Program-made: the position numbers and the translations under genes
Notes under the pieces: generated by a model
Database searches by the model: none
What the model was told of the DNA's origin: nothing
What the model saw: the letters and a program-made list of their open reading frames with translations, nothing else
Assembly: GCF_910594005.1 (NCBI RefSeq)
Contig: NC_057815.1
Span: 78,849,552 to 78,913,551 of the forward strand
Direction of reading: 5' to 3'
Length of the DNA stretch: 64,000 nt
DNA from: Cervus elaphus
Taxonomy: Eukaryota; Chordata; Mammalia; Artiodactyla; Cervidae
Shown here: one piece after another, positions 1-10,849 of the stretch
How positions within the stretch are numbered: position 1 is the first letter of the stretch
Layout of the letters: the number at the start of each line of letters is the position of its first letter

Positions 1-575
1 GTAATCTAATCTTAGAAGTGACAGCCATCGCTTTTACTATATTCTTTTCACTGAAGCAAGTGACTAGGTCCAGCTCACATTCAATAGGAGGAAAATACAC
101 ATGGGCAGCAATACCTGGAAACAAAGACTTTATGACTTCATTCCATCACTCATTTTGTGCCTCCTTGAGATATCAAATCCAGTCCTCCCACTTTCCCTAT
201 AAATCCAGTGTGTGTGTGTCTGCATGTGTATATTATTTTAGCTCACTGAGAGACCCTCTGGCCTCCATCTCATTGAGATCTGCTGCTTACAGTCCGTCTA
301 GAAGTCTCTTTCTCTCTCTCGGAAATCTCCCTTCTCTAAAGATAAAAGAGGGAGAGGTCAACACAGTGCCATGATTTTACATGATACTAGATAAATATTT
401 GCTTCCACATGCCAGCTCAAAGCCAAGTATTCAATTCTTTCTCACCCAAACAATCTACCCTCTTCCTGTTCCTACAGAGTGTCTTGGTTGGATTGCACAA
501 CTAGGCAAACTCAATCTTAATCTATTGAAAAACAGACTAAGAAGAGTCATCAAGTATAAAGGCCTACACCTCTTT
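1..575. other. Intergenic flank, no recognised element
   Basis: A short GT-rich run near 209-221 and pyrimidine-rich stretches; the ORFs here look like chance reading frames. Confidence 0.5.
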
Positions 576-698
576 GGGTTTCCCTGCTAGCTCAGCTGGT
601 AAAGAATCCTCCTGCAATGCAGGAGACCTTGGTTCAATTCCTGGATTGGGAAGATCCCCGGGAGAAGGGATAGGCTAGGCTACCCACTTCAGTATTGA
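576..698 (+). repeat. Bov-tA SINE, 5' half (first part of a compound SINE)
   Basis: tRNA-like head (GGTTTCCCTGCTAGCTCAG and the B-box-like GGTTCAATTCC) followed by the start of the Bov-A body, then a break directly into a second full head at 700. The body carries the variant GGATAGGCTAGGCTACCC, as does the copy at 63104-63222. Confidence 0.9.
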
Positions 699-699
699 T

Positions 700-914
700 G
701 GGCTTCCCTGGTGGCTCAGATGGTAAAGAATCTGTCTGCAATGCAGGAGACCTGGGTTCGATCCCTGGGTTGGGAAGATCCCCTGGAGGAAGGTGTGGCA
801 ACCCATTTCAGTGTTCTTGCCTGGAGAATCCCCATGGACAGAGGAGCCTGGAGGGCTCCATGGGGTCACAAGGAGTCAGACACGACTCAGTGACAAAGCA
901 CAGCACAGCACAAA
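700..914 (+). repeat. Bov-tA SINE, full length
   Basis: Complete tRNA-like head and Bov-A body, ending in the CACAGCACAGCACA tail. ORFs at 675-952 come from this element. Confidence 0.95.
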
Positions 915-1021
915 CATCTTCATTTCAACTCAATCAGATACTCAATTATTGAGTGGTTAGCATTTTCTAGGGATGCCCCCAGTGATTGTTGTTATTGAGG
1001 GAATTTAAAAAGTCTGGACCA

Positions 1022-1210
1022 AGACTTCTCGGAGTGTGGTCCCAGAAGCAGCAGCATCAGCCTCATTTAGGAATGTATTACAAATGAAAATTCCCAGACT
1101 GTACCCAGGACCCAGCTGAATCAGTAACTCTGGGGATGGGAACCAGAAATATGTATTTGAACAAGTCTCTCACGTCTTCTGGTGCATGCTCAATGTGGAG
1201 AACATTTGCT
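1022..1210 (-). repeat. MER5-type hAT-Charlie fossil
   Basis: Matches the reverse of MER5A by eye: AGTGTGGTCCC, GCAGCATCAGCCTCA and CTGAATCAGTAACTCTGGGG. Confidence 0.75.
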
Positions 1211-1227
1211 CTAGAATGATGGCTTTT

Positions 1228-1398
1228 AATTCTGGTTGCCCTCAGTATCATCTGGGATGCTCTTTCAAAACAGCAAAGACAGGTTCCACCACTGACCAAC
1301 TGAATCACAACCTCTGGGGGTGAGACCTAAGCCCTGGAAGATTTTTAAAGCTTCTCAGTTACTTCTTTTGAGCAGACAAGTTTGGGAACCATTGATCT
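1228..1398 (-). repeat. Second MER5-like hAT-Charlie fossil, adjacent
   Basis: CTGAATCACAACCTCTGGGG and the terminal TTTGGGAACC repeat the pattern of the preceding copy in the same orientation; more diverged. Confidence 0.6.
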
Positions 1399-1399
1399 A

Positions 1400-2555
1400 A
1401 AGGCCCACATTCAGTATAGTCATGGATTGTAAATAACTAATGCAAATCAAACTGGGATAGCATTTTAGAATAAAGAGACTAAAAAAGGCTATAGATAACC
1501 TGAAATAATGCTGGATGCTATAGCAGATACACTTCCAAAGCACTGGTACCATAACATCTATTTCTTAGTCTTGCAACAGCCTAGTGCAAGATCTGCAGGT
1601 TTCTGATTCATGCAACCACTCAAGAGACCCAGCTCCTTCCATCTTGCGGCTCCATCCTCCTCTAGGTCCTTAGAGTCCACCCCATACAGCAGGTGGATGA
1701 GGAAGAAGAGTAAGGATCTCAGGTTGTGTGGCCCTCTTCAAACTTCATGGGAGGGTGTGAACCCAGAAAGAAGAACCTCAGAGGGCTTTAGCAGACAGTC
1801 CAGTGGTGTCATTGTGATTTTCTTCAAGGGGCTGTCATCAAATATCTTGAACAAATGAATTGCAAGTTTGTAGGAAACACATGAACTTTGCATTCCCATT
1901 AGTTATATATGGACTTCCCATGCTTTTCCAAAAAAAAAAAAAGGCAAATAAAGAAGTTATATAGTTGGATCCCCTAGTTGGATAACTTGAATACAGAAAA
2001 AGCATGAATGTTTTGAGGACATGGTGAAAATAGCAGGTTTTGAGGAGAAAGTCACAATAAAGGAAAGAGGAGGAGGAGACTGTTAGAACCTTCCAGAGGT
2101 CTTGAAGAAAGTAATTTTACAAGTCTAAATATATCTGAGATGTTTAGGATAGGAAGATGACCAGACAACTATGCCTGTGAATGTTTCCCTACATACATTT
2201 GTGTATATTAAAGAAAACTCTCCATATGTTGTGGGATGTGCCCTTTCTCAGTTATGATAAGCACTTGGCATCAGAATGTGCTGGAGAGTTTGTGTGACCT
2301 GCCTGCTGGGTCATGTAGAGGCAAGTTAAGGGCAGCCATGATGAGCTGTGGGTGGTTAGGAAAAGGCAGTGGTTCTTTGGGAGCTGAGAGAGTTATTTAC
2401 AAAGCTTGGGGTATTTTAGGCAAACCATTCTAAAACCTGACTTTTTCAAAGATGCACCAACAGAGGTTTCAAATTTGGCCAGAGATGATGGTTCTTGGGT
2501 CTAAGGCAAGTTAGCTACATCTCCTGGAATTCGATTTTAAAGTGTTCTATTCATT
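1400..2555. other. Intergenic, no recognised element
   Basis: Contains an A-run at about 1930-1943. No conserved reading frame or splice pattern that I can recognise. Confidence 0.45.
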
Positions 2556-2559
2556 GATT

Positions 2560-2690
2560 TGAGAAAGGCACATGGAGAAGCTAATGTTTGCCAGAAACTG
2601 TCATACCCTGGGGATGCAGCTGTGATCAGCACAGAACGTGCACTCTGCCTTCTCTGAGCTTGCATCTGATAGGGACTGTGTATGAATAAC
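2560..2690 (-). repeat. L2 LINE 3' fragment
   Basis: Order CTGGGGATGCAGCTGTGATCAGCA, then a TCTGAGCTTGCATCTGATAGGG-like segment, fits the reverse complement of the L2 3' end. Confidence 0.55.
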
Positions 2691-2694
2691 TGAC

Positions 2695-3570
2695 TCTTAC
2701 TGTGCAGTGTGATAAGTCTTTTGTGGGATCCTAGAGGATGCTCAAGGTAGTAATGACCTGGTCTTTGGAGGAAAGCACGTATTGTTTATAACTGTGCTTG
2801 ACTGCAAATAACCGACTCCATCTCCTCACCTTAACCTCTCCCCAGGGAGGGGGAAAACAGTGGCTTTAACAACTAAGAACTTAATATTTCCAGAAGCAGG
2901 TGGTCCAGGGTTACATGACAGCTCAAAGATGCCATCAGGGCTTTTGCTCAGTCATCCTCAGCATATGGATTGTGTCCTTGTAATTGCAAAATGGCTTTTA
3001 AAGTTCTCGGCAGTGGTTCCCCATTTCAGGCAGTACGTAGAGGAAGATCAAAATGCCAGAGGAACCTGTTGGGAGGTTTCCAGAGTCTCCGTCCAGCACC
3101 TTCTTATCTTTTTGGCCAAAGCCGTGTTCCATAGCTACTCTAGATGCTAGAGTCATGAGAAATGTAGCTTTTGGCTCGAAACTCTGCCTCCTCAGCTGAA
3201 GTGGACTTGTGTTCATCAGGAAGAAGCCAACGTAGCTACAGGGGAGGTGATTCCAGCAACTCGTCCTGGGGCTGGGGTAGGTGCAGGAAGCAGGCGCCTT
3301 CATGGGTTTGTGTTTGTTTTTGGAGCTCTCACCACTCTGGCAGTTTCAGGTGACCACAAGGCTGGAGCAGGTAAGGAGACCCCCAATCCTCCCCACTTGG
3401 GGCAGAACCACCTGCCAGCAGGCCTGACGTGCTCTGCGTTGGATGCAACAGGGAACCGGATTCCCCTCCCCAACACTCACCTTCAAAGAAGACCTCAAAA
3501 ACCCAACCATTCCCACGTAAAGCATTTGAGTGTTTTTTCACATCATACTAATTCCTCCCAGCAAACCTGG
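2695..3570. other. Intergenic, no recognised element
   Basis: Several overlapping ORFs near 2860-3600 on both strands, none with a recognisable domain; treated as chance. Confidence 0.4.
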
Positions 3571-3574
3571 GGGG

Positions 3575-3680
3575 AAAGCAAGTGTGTTTCATCATAAAGA
3601 TAAGGAAACAGAAAGCAGAGAGGGTGGGCACTTGTCCAGGGCCACACTGCAGGTTAGGGGCAGACACTGGCCCAAGGCGC
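3575..3680 (-). repeat. MIR SINE
   Basis: AAGGAAACAGAAAGCAGAGAG then CACTTGTCCAGGGCCACACTGCAGGT fits the reverse MIR core. Confidence 0.6.
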
Positions 3681-3689
3681 AGAGCAGAC

Positions 3690-4555
3690 GTCTGCTTCTC
3701 TCCTGTCCAGGTCAGGTGTGGATGCCCATGAATGCCCGTGTTGAGCAGGGCTGAGCTGAAAGCCTGGTTCAGGTGAGCCAGAGGTTTGGAAAAGGAGGAC
3801 AGATGCACTGCGGTCGCAGTCAGGCATGGTGTCCACCAGGGGGGTTGATAGGGTTGAGACGGCCCACGGTCAGAGGCTCCAGGATGGCTTTCCCGGCCTC
3901 AGCCTGCTAGGATGGCCCCTCCCTGGACGAGCTCTCCCTCTTCTCCCCATCAACCCAGCTGGTTCTCTTCCCTTCACACAGGGCCTAAGAAAGTTGGCCT
4001 TCTTCTCTTCAGTCCCTTTTTGCTCTCAATTCCTGCTGAGACTCCAAGGCCGTGAGCAGGGTTTAGGGGGGAGCCGCTCAGAGCAGCCTTGGGATGGAAC
4101 AGCCCTGGTGGTCCCCTGGCACTTTCCCTTTTCCTCCCTTCTCTCCCAGCCATGGCTCTGGGTGTCTCCCCTGTCCTGTCCACGCCTGGCAGCCATGGCC
4201 TTACTGTTAGTCACTAAGAGGAACTTTCACACTTCTGCCTGGAGCATGCCTGGTCCTTAAGATCAGGGTGTAAGCTGGGACTCCACAGAGGTTCCCGGAG
4301 ATAGCTGTGTGGATGGGGCGTGCTGAGCTGTGCCTCTCAACACTGTTCCCTGGTCTGCAATGCTCACCTGGCTTCTGCGAGGCCTTCTTAGGACTCTGGA
4401 CTCAGTTCAAGTTTGTCTCCTCCGACAGGTCTTCTCTGCCCCCTGCCTCCTCCCCTGTCTCAGGTTCACTGGCCTTAGAGGATCCCTCTCCAGGGCCCAT
4501 GGGTCTCAAAGCATCAACCCCCGCCACAATGTACTACCCATGCATGTCTTCCTCA
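3690..4555. other. GC-rich intergenic DNA, no supported gene
   Basis: GC-rich with ORFs up to 144 aa (3826-4260) in overlapping frames on both strands; no domain or signal supports any. Confidence 0.45.
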
Positions 4556-4558
4556 TCC

Positions 4559-4756
4559 TCGCTCAGTCATGTCCGACTCTTTGCCACCCCATGGATTGCA
4601 GCCTGCCAGGTTCCTCTGTCCATGGGATTCTCCAGGCAAGAATACTGGAGTGGGTTGCCATCCCCTTCTCCAGGGGATCTTCCTGACCTAGGGCTTGAAC
4701 CCGGGTCTTCTGCATCGCAGGCGGATTCTTTACCATCTGAGCCACGAGGGAAGCCC
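4559..4756 (-). repeat. Bov-tA SINE
   Basis: Reverse-oriented Bov-A body (GTCCGACTCTTTGCCACCCC) followed by the reversed tRNA head ending GAGCCACGAGGGAAGCCCC. Confidence 0.95.
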
Positions 4757-4934
4757 CTTCAGTCTCTAGATCCAAACAGTGCCTGGCACCTGTAAGTCCT
4801 CTACATATACTGGATGAATCAAGGATGCATCATGGTACAGGCCATTCTGAAAGCATGTGGGAAAAAACCTTTGTTGCATCCTTGAAGTACCTTATCCTGA
4901 AGAAGTTGCTGAGAGAGAAAGAAATAACCATAGC

Positions 4935-5130
4935 CCATGTTTGTTGAGCACTTCATATATGCCAGGCACTGTCACAAGCTCTTTGCAGGTCATTGAAGCT
5001 CCCCTTTGCTCCTCAGAAAACAGAGGCACAGAAAGGCTGAGTAAGTTGCTCAAGGTCCCACAGCCAGCAAGTGCTGGAGGAATTTCAACTGTGGAGCTCA
5101 AGTGATTAACCTTTTAGCACACGTGCTGCA
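4935..5130 (-). repeat. MIR SINE
   Basis: TATGCCAGGCACTGTCACAAGC, AACAGAGGCACAGAAAGGCTGAG and GCTCAAGGTCCCACAGCCAG in reverse MIR order. Confidence 0.8.
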
Positions 5131-5134
5131 TTTT

Positions 5135-5820
5135 TAGAGCCAGCTCCCCACCCTCCCAGCCAAGCCAGAGCCTTCATGTGGATCAATTAGACAAAAAGGC
5201 AAGACACAGCCTGCCCAGCCCTTGCTTCTCCTCCCTGCCCCAGTGCTAATGCGGGAGTGAGAGGTCGGAGGGAAGGCTTGGGGCTGGGTGGGAAGGAGAG
5301 CTGGGGAGACTTCCACAGAAAAGGCGCGTCCTGCGCAGCACTCACGGCTGAGAAACCGGGGCTGTGCCTCCTCCGAGATCCTGCCAAATCCGGGCAGGGC
5401 GCCTGGCTGGGTGGAGACCCAAGTCAGGGTGAGAAAGGTGCTGCAGTGTCCCCATCACCCAAGGAGAAAGGTGACTCCTGTTTATCAATCAAGGATGGGC
5501 TGGGAACAGGTCTCAATAGCTCAGTGCTCTGACCTGGGGAGCAGAGCCGGTTACAGTGGAGGTAGGAGCTAGAACCACCCAGGCAGGCGTGAACATCTCC
5601 TTGCATCCAAGGGGCTCCCACAGTCTCTGACGTGCCACCATTGGCGAGAGAGTTGGAAATGTTTTTCCCTTCGTTTTCTTTCAAGATAAACATTTATGTC
5701 ATCTTAGAACTTGTTGAGAAAAGCATACAGGTTCTTTATCTCAGCTGCATCTCCCAGGATGGGTGTGAAGCCTGGAGGCTTATAAGAGTTATTGGAGCAC
5801 CCAAGTGATGCAGCTGTTTG
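5135..5820. other. Intergenic, GC-rich, no recognised element
   Basis: Non-repetitive by eye; short ORFs only. Confidence 0.4.
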
Positions 5821-5824
5821 GCTC

Positions 5825-6010
5825 CCACACACAGTCTCTGGGTCTCACTTCTGATTGGCTGCAGTACCTGGGTCGCTCACCTACCCTCCCATTGCCTCAG
5901 CTCTCTTTGTCTGCAAATGGGGTGACAATCGTACCTATTCATAGAACTGTCAGAATTAAATAAGTGACCTAAGTGATTGGCACCACTCAGCAGCCTCTGA
6001 CACACGGCAA
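5825..6010 (+). repeat. MIR SINE (sense copy of an opposed pair)
   Basis: CCATTGCCTCAGCTCTCTTT, GCAAATGGGGTGACAATCGT and GAATTAAATAAGTGACC follow the MIR + order. Confidence 0.65.
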
Positions 6011-6014
6011 GCAG

Positions 6015-6185
6015 TAAGGTAAGCAACAGCAGTTATCATTATCCCATTTTACAGGTGAGGGAAACTGAGGCTCAGAGAGGTGAAGTGACTTTCCCCAGGT
6101 CACATAGCCAGTTGGTGGCAGAATGAAGATCCAGTCTCTGTAACTTGATCTTCCAACTTCAAGCCTGATGATCCACAGTGAGGAG
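6015..6185 (-). repeat. MIR SINE (antisense copy of an opposed pair)
   Basis: ATCCCATTTTACAGGTGAGG, CTGAGGCTCAGAGAGGTGAA and CCCAGGTCACATAGCCAG; clear reverse MIR, tail to tail with the copy at 5825-6010. Confidence 0.85.
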
Positions 6186-6324
6186 GGTCCCCCCTCCATC
6201 ATCCTGCCAAAACAGCAATGTTCCTAGTCTTTGGGACAGGACCAGAGGTACCCGGGGGGGAGTATTAAAAAGATGATGGGAAGAGAGAGGAATACTTGTT
6301 CACATTCTTCTGTGTACCACACTG

Positions 6325-6630
6325 TTCAGGTCAGGGACTGGCAAACCTTTTTCTTTTTAGAGTCAGGGTCAGATAGCAAACAGTCCTTGTGGGCCATCTG
6401 TTCTCTGTTGTAACTAACTCAACCTCTGTCGTCAGAGCTCAAAAGCAACCACAGGAAAGACGCAAATAAAAGTGCATGGCTGTGTTCCCATAAAGCTTTA
6501 TTTATGAACACTGCAATTTGAATTTCATATAATTTTCATCTATTATGAAATAGAACTCTTCTTTTTATTTTTTCCAGCCATTTGAAGACGTAGAAACCAT
6601 TCTTGGCTTAGGGCCACACAAAAACAAGTG
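6325..6630. repeat. hAT-Charlie-type DNA transposon fossil
   Basis: GACTGGCAAACCTTTTTCTTTTT at the left, then TGGCTGTGTTCCCATAAAGC and TTAGGGCCACACAAAAAC: the familiar non-autonomous hAT pattern with a gcaaac...ggccagata end. The exact family name was not settled. Confidence 0.6.
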
Positions 6631-6964
6631 CTGTGCTGGGTACCTGAGGGCAGTGTGCTGACCCCAGGGGTAGAGAGGCTGCGAGTGAGTGAGTCCTGTC
6701 AGCACTGCTGAGAGGCATTTTACAGGAGAGAAAGCTGAGACCCTGGGAACTTCCTAACAGGCCCAGGAAACAGGCTGAGCCCATGCTCTCAGACTTGGTT
6801 GTTTGGGTCCCCTCTGCGCTTGTCACCACTGTGTGGAGACGTGCAAAAACCCACCCTTTATGGGACAAGAGAAGCTGTCCTCGTGGAGATGCCCCTTCAG
6901 TGTATGAGGGCATTTGCCCTGGTACTTGGGCTCTTTGAGGAAGCACCAATTAGCTGATACCTAA

Positions 6965-7222
6965 GGACTGATGCTGAAGCTGAAACTCCAATACATTGAC
7001 CACCTGATGCGAAGATGTGACTCATTGGAAAAGACTCTGATGCTGGGAAAGACTGAGGGCAGGAGGAGAAGGGGGCGACAGAGGATGAGATGGTTGGATG
7101 GCATCACTGACTCAATGCACATGAATCTGAGCAAACTCTGGGAGAGAGCGAAGGACGGGGAAGCCTGCAGTCCGTGGGGTCTCAAAGAATCGGACATGAC
7201 TTAGGGACTGAACAGCAACAAC
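6965..7222 (+). repeat. BovB LINE 3' end
   Basis: Sense BovB C-terminal coding remnant (ACTGATGCTGAAGCTGAAAC...) to the 3' terminus GGACATGACTTAGGGACTGAAC. Its frames give the peptide LKLQYIDHL, typical of this LINE. Confidence 0.9.
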
Positions 7223-7224
7223 AA

Positions 7225-9195
7225 GGAGACAGGGGGCCCCAGCCAGGGCCCTGGGCGAGCACCATAGTCCTGATTCGGCATGTGGCATGGGGACAGTGTT
7301 CTGTCTAAAAATGGTCTCTGAGCTCCGTGGCACTGGTGACGAGACCCACCCCTTCCTGGGCTGTGCTCAGCAAGAGGGAGGTTGGGAGGGCTCCCGGGCA
7401 GGTAGCTCTCACAGACTAACCCAGAAAGGTGGCTTGGTCTTCAGGACATCAGCGTTGTATTGGCAAGTGGCAACAGAATGTGAGTGAGAGGTGCGTGTCT
7501 GCAAGACGAAACTGCCATGAGGTTTCCTGGAAGGTGTGGCTGAGACTGGGAGAGTTTCCCAGAGGCCATCTGGCCTTTGTCTGGCTCTGGAGAGTGGGGA
7601 AGAGCCAGACAAAGGCCAGATCATTTTCCACGCATGAGGCCTTGGGCACGTGCGCTGTGGAGCCAGCTGAGAGGCCGGGGTCTGGAGCCAGCCCTTGCTC
7701 CCTGGTGCACCGGAGAACCCCAGGGGTGCCCTGAGCCGGAGCTGCTGCTCCAGCTGCAGTGGAGCCACACCAAGCCTGCTGCCCTCAGGCCTGAGCTTGC
7801 TTTGTCTTCCCCACAGAAGAAAACGGCCCCACCTTGTGCAATAGGTGCAGCCTGTTCTGGAATCTTCCACAAGCCAAGCCTGACCGAGTGTGGATGACTG
7901 GGGACCTGGGCCCTGGGCTGTTTATTGTGTATCCTTTTAATATTGTTGTAATAGAAATAAATACTCTCGCAGTAAGAAAATAGAAAAATATGGATAAGAC
8001 AAGAGACAAATGAAAAACACTCACAACCCTGCCTCCCAGAAGTAAGTCTGTTTCACTTTTCCTTCCAGCCTTTTTTCTGTGCATCCACATGTGTGTGCAG
8101 GCGCTGCTCATCCAAATGAGACTGTAGGAGGAATTCTGCTTGGGGAAGTCGATTCTTCTTCATTTTACACTGGAAGGTGAGCGCATTTCCCTGTCAAAAT
8201 ACATTTTTCTTTGCCAGTACGTTTGCCCACCATCTGTGTTCAGCAAGCCCTTTTTTTCAAAGGTGTGGGGCACTTGGGTTGGGGTCACAGGTCCCAGCTG
8301 GATCCCAGGATCCGGCCCTTTTTTAGGTGAGGGTGCCAGGGCAGGCTCTGTGGTTTTGAGTAATGGAAAAGCCCCAGGCTCGCTGTTTTCAGCAAGAGTT
8401 CCTGCCCCAGCCCTGCGCTGACTCACAGGGCCATCTTAGACTAATCAGTTCACCCCTCTGGGCCTCAGTTTCTTTGCCTATAAAACGGGACGGTTGGATT
8501 AAGGGCTTTACCAGCGCTAATGTTCCATGACTAAGCACCTGAGACTCACCAGATTCCAGAACTCTCTGGGACCAGTGGCTGCTGAGGGGAAGCTGCTGCT
8601 TCTTGGTGAGTAAGCCAGAGTCTGAGCCCTGACCGGCTGAACTGGGGGGTCTCCATCTGGAAGATCTGAGAGTTCCCCCCCCCCCCCACAACCAAGGGTA
8701 GCCAGCGCCCTGTGCGGTGGTTCCCTCCATCTGCTCACTCCCCACCCATGTGGAGAGGGAAGCAGCTGCTCCGGGGCCAGCACTGACCTCACAGCTCCCT
8801 CATTTCTTGGTCATGGTATTCATAGCTGGAGCCAGCTGCCAACAGCTGCTGGTTACATTTTGAAATACAAACCACGTGACCAGGCAGGAAGTGTGGCCCG
8901 AGCCAGTGCTGGGGCCGCGCTGCAGAGCTGGTGGGGTCTGGGAAGGGCCTAGGGAAGGGTTCTCGGATAGGCAGGCCCTCCCACCTCCTCTTTCCCACCC
9001 TCCTCCTCCCCTCTTCCTTTCTTCCTGGAGCAGCAGCTGGCTTTGGTCAGTTAGGTTTGTGGAGATCCTGCCTGTGAAACTTGGAGGCCAAGGCAGCTGC
9101 TGCAAGGAGGTTTCAAAGGGGCAGGAATATTGTAAAAGAAAAGCTGCAGAATCCTTCTCCTGGAGGCACCGGCTGTTTGCCTTCCACTTTCTCTT
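7225..9195. other. Intergenic, mostly unique; holds a perfect inverted repeat and a C-run
   Basis: ORFs on both strands around 7409-7897 share the peptide ARQRPD because of the inverted repeat at 7568-7621, not because of a gene. A run of 13 C lies at 8675-8687. A MIR-like patch is possible at 8425-8530. Confidence 0.45.
7568..7621. repeat. Perfect 21-bp inverted repeat, 12-nt loop
   Basis: Left arm 7568-7588 begins ATCTGGCCTTTG; right arm 7601-7621 ends CAAAGGCCAGAT and is its exact reverse complement over all 21 positions. The spacer is GGAGAGTGGGGA. It does not lie in a repeat I recognise. Confidence 0.95.
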
Positions 9196-9199
9196 GTAG

Positions 9200-9440
9200 A
9201 AATAATAGCAATAAAAACAATCATGTCAACATTGCTACTATGTAATGAGTGTTTGCTTCTACAGCTGGGAGCCAAATGTTTACTTGCTTCCTCTTATAAT
9301 TGGAAGTCCTCATTAGATAGTTGTCCAGAGTGAGGTTCTGCTATTATTATCCCCATTTTACAGATGAGGACATTAAAGCTCAGAGATGAAGCAATTTGCC
9401 CAAGGCTGCAATGGGACTCAGGACTGTCTAACTCCACCCT
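9200..9440 (-). repeat. MIR SINE
   Basis: TATTATTATCCCCATTTTACAG, ATGAGGACATTAAAGCTCAGAG and AATTTGCCCAAGGCTGCA in reverse MIR order. Confidence 0.85.
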
Positions 9441-9667
9441 TCAACTTCCTTGAACCTCATGCCTCCATTGGTAAGGATCCTCCCAGCATAGCTTCAGGAT
9501 TTTCTTTCTATGCAGAGATTTCCAGAGACTTCACAATGCTATTGGTCCTGGACATCCACGTACCAGGTCCGGTACTCACAAGGGTGTACCCTAGATGTGT
9601 GATATTTGGTCCCCAATGTACAAGTTTAAAATGTCATTGCTAAGATAGGGGTGGTCCTAGGATATGT

Positions 9668-9886
9668 GCTGTGTGCTCTGTGTTAAGTTGCGATAGTCGT
9701 GTCCGACTCTTTGCAACCCCATGGATTATAGCCTGCCAGGCTCTTCTGTGCTTGGATTCTCCAGGCAAAAATGCTGGATTTGATAGCCATCTCCTTCTCT
9801 GGAGGATCTTCTCGACTGAGGGATTGAATCCGGGTGTCCCACATAGCAGGCAGATTCTTTACCATCTGAGCTACCAGGGAAACCCA
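9668..9886 (-). repeat. Bov-tA SINE with target duplication
   Basis: Flanked by GTCCTAGGATATGT (9654-9667) and GTCCCAGGATATAT (9887-9900), a 14-bp target site duplication with two later mismatches. Confidence 0.95.
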
Positions 9887-9924
9887 GTCCCAGGATATAT
9901 TTCTCTTTATCATGGCATCACGGG

Positions 9925-10100
9925 AAGAACCCATGTTTCAGAGCTATGCCAGCTGCAGTTTGAATCCCACCTCTGCCACTTACTAGCTGTGTTGCTCTGG
10001 GCAAGTCTCTTACCCTTTCTTTGCCTCAGCGTCCACGTCTATGAAATCCAATTTATAGGTTGACTCTCAAGGATTAGAGAGACTGTAGGTAGAGTCCCAT
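9925..10100 (+). repeat. MIR SINE
   Basis: CCACCTCTGCCACTTACTAG, GGGCAAGTCTCTTACCCTTT and TTGCCTCAGCGTCC: clear MIR +. Confidence 0.9.
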
Positions 10101-10106
10101 CACAAG

Positions 10107-10190
10107 TGTGCTGTGTTGCTCAGGCGTGTCCGACTCTGCGACCCCATGGACCGCAGCCTGCCAGACTCCTCTGTCCATGGGTCTTCTCTA
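10107..10190 (-). repeat. Bov-A fragment
   Basis: GTGTCCGACTCTGCGACCCC to CTCCTCTGTCCATGGG; no tRNA head. Confidence 0.85.
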
Positions 10191-10244
10191 TTCTCATCTA
10201 CCATCACATAGTAGATGCTTAAATATTTCCTCTGGTAATGACTG

Positions 10245-10455
10245 GAAGAAGAGTGTCTGGAGTCAGATGGCCTGGGTTTGATCCTGCCTTATCTACTATC
10301 TAGTTACATGACCTTCAGGTGTGTATTTTCACCACTGTGGTCCTCAGGTTCTTCCTCTACTGAATGGGGATAAAAATAGGATTGTTGTAAGGAATAAATG
10401 AATGCATACATATGTATCAGAACAACAGTAGGCATCTTAGCAAATATTAACGAAG
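10245..10455 (+). repeat. MIR SINE
   Basis: GTCTGGAGTCAGATGGCCTGG, GTTACATGACCTTCAGG and TACTGAATGGGGATAAAA. Confidence 0.8.
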
Positions 10456-10529
10456 TACATTAGGAAATATTGACACATATTAACTTGCTCAATATGTGCG
10501 AATTTTATTATTAATTATTCTTGCTTTAT

Positions 10530-10700
10530 TATTAACATTATTTTGTTTTATATTTATATTTTGTTTATATATTTTGTATTTAGTTTTTATATTTATATAA
10601 AATACTAACATTATTTTGTTATATATTTATATTTTGTTTATATATTTTGTATTTAGTTTTTATATTTATATAAAATACTAACATTATTTTGTTATATTAT
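10530..10700. repeat. AT-rich tandem repeat, 73-bp period
   Basis: The segment TATATTTTGTTTATATATTT at 10555 recurs at 10628, exactly 73 bp later, and similarity continues through ACATTATTTTGTT. Degenerate TATATTTTGTT-like sequence continues to about 10820. Confidence 0.85.
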
Positions 10701-10823
10701 TAACATATTTTTGTTTTTATTGTGTTAAACAATGTTTAACATTGTTTTGTTTTTATATTTTTTGTTTTTGTTTATATTTTATATTTATTTTGTTTCTATA
10801 TTAACATTATTTTGTTTTATAAT

Positions 10824-10846
10824 GGATGATTTTATATAAATCATCC
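10824..10846. repeat. Short perfect hairpin at the edge of the AT-rich block
   Basis: Arms GGATGATTT and AAATCATCC flank TATAT. Another hairpin, AAACAATGTT-t-AACATTGTTT, lies at 10727-10747. Confidence 0.85.
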
Positions 10847-10849
10847 ACG

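Noticed and set aside
700..775. tRNA-like heads of Bov-tA SINEs as tRNA genes
   Set aside because: They have tRNA-like A- and B-box remnants but are fused to Bov-A bodies and repeat about fifteen times; they are SINE heads, not functional tRNA genes.
7409..7897. ORFs on both strands sharing the peptide ARQRPD
   Set aside because: The shared peptide comes from the perfect inverted repeat at 7568-7621, not from homology.
8675..8687. Runs of 12-13 C (also at 51508-51519) as functional elements
   Set aside because: Mononucleotide runs are prone to length error in sequencing and assembly, so I give them no weight.
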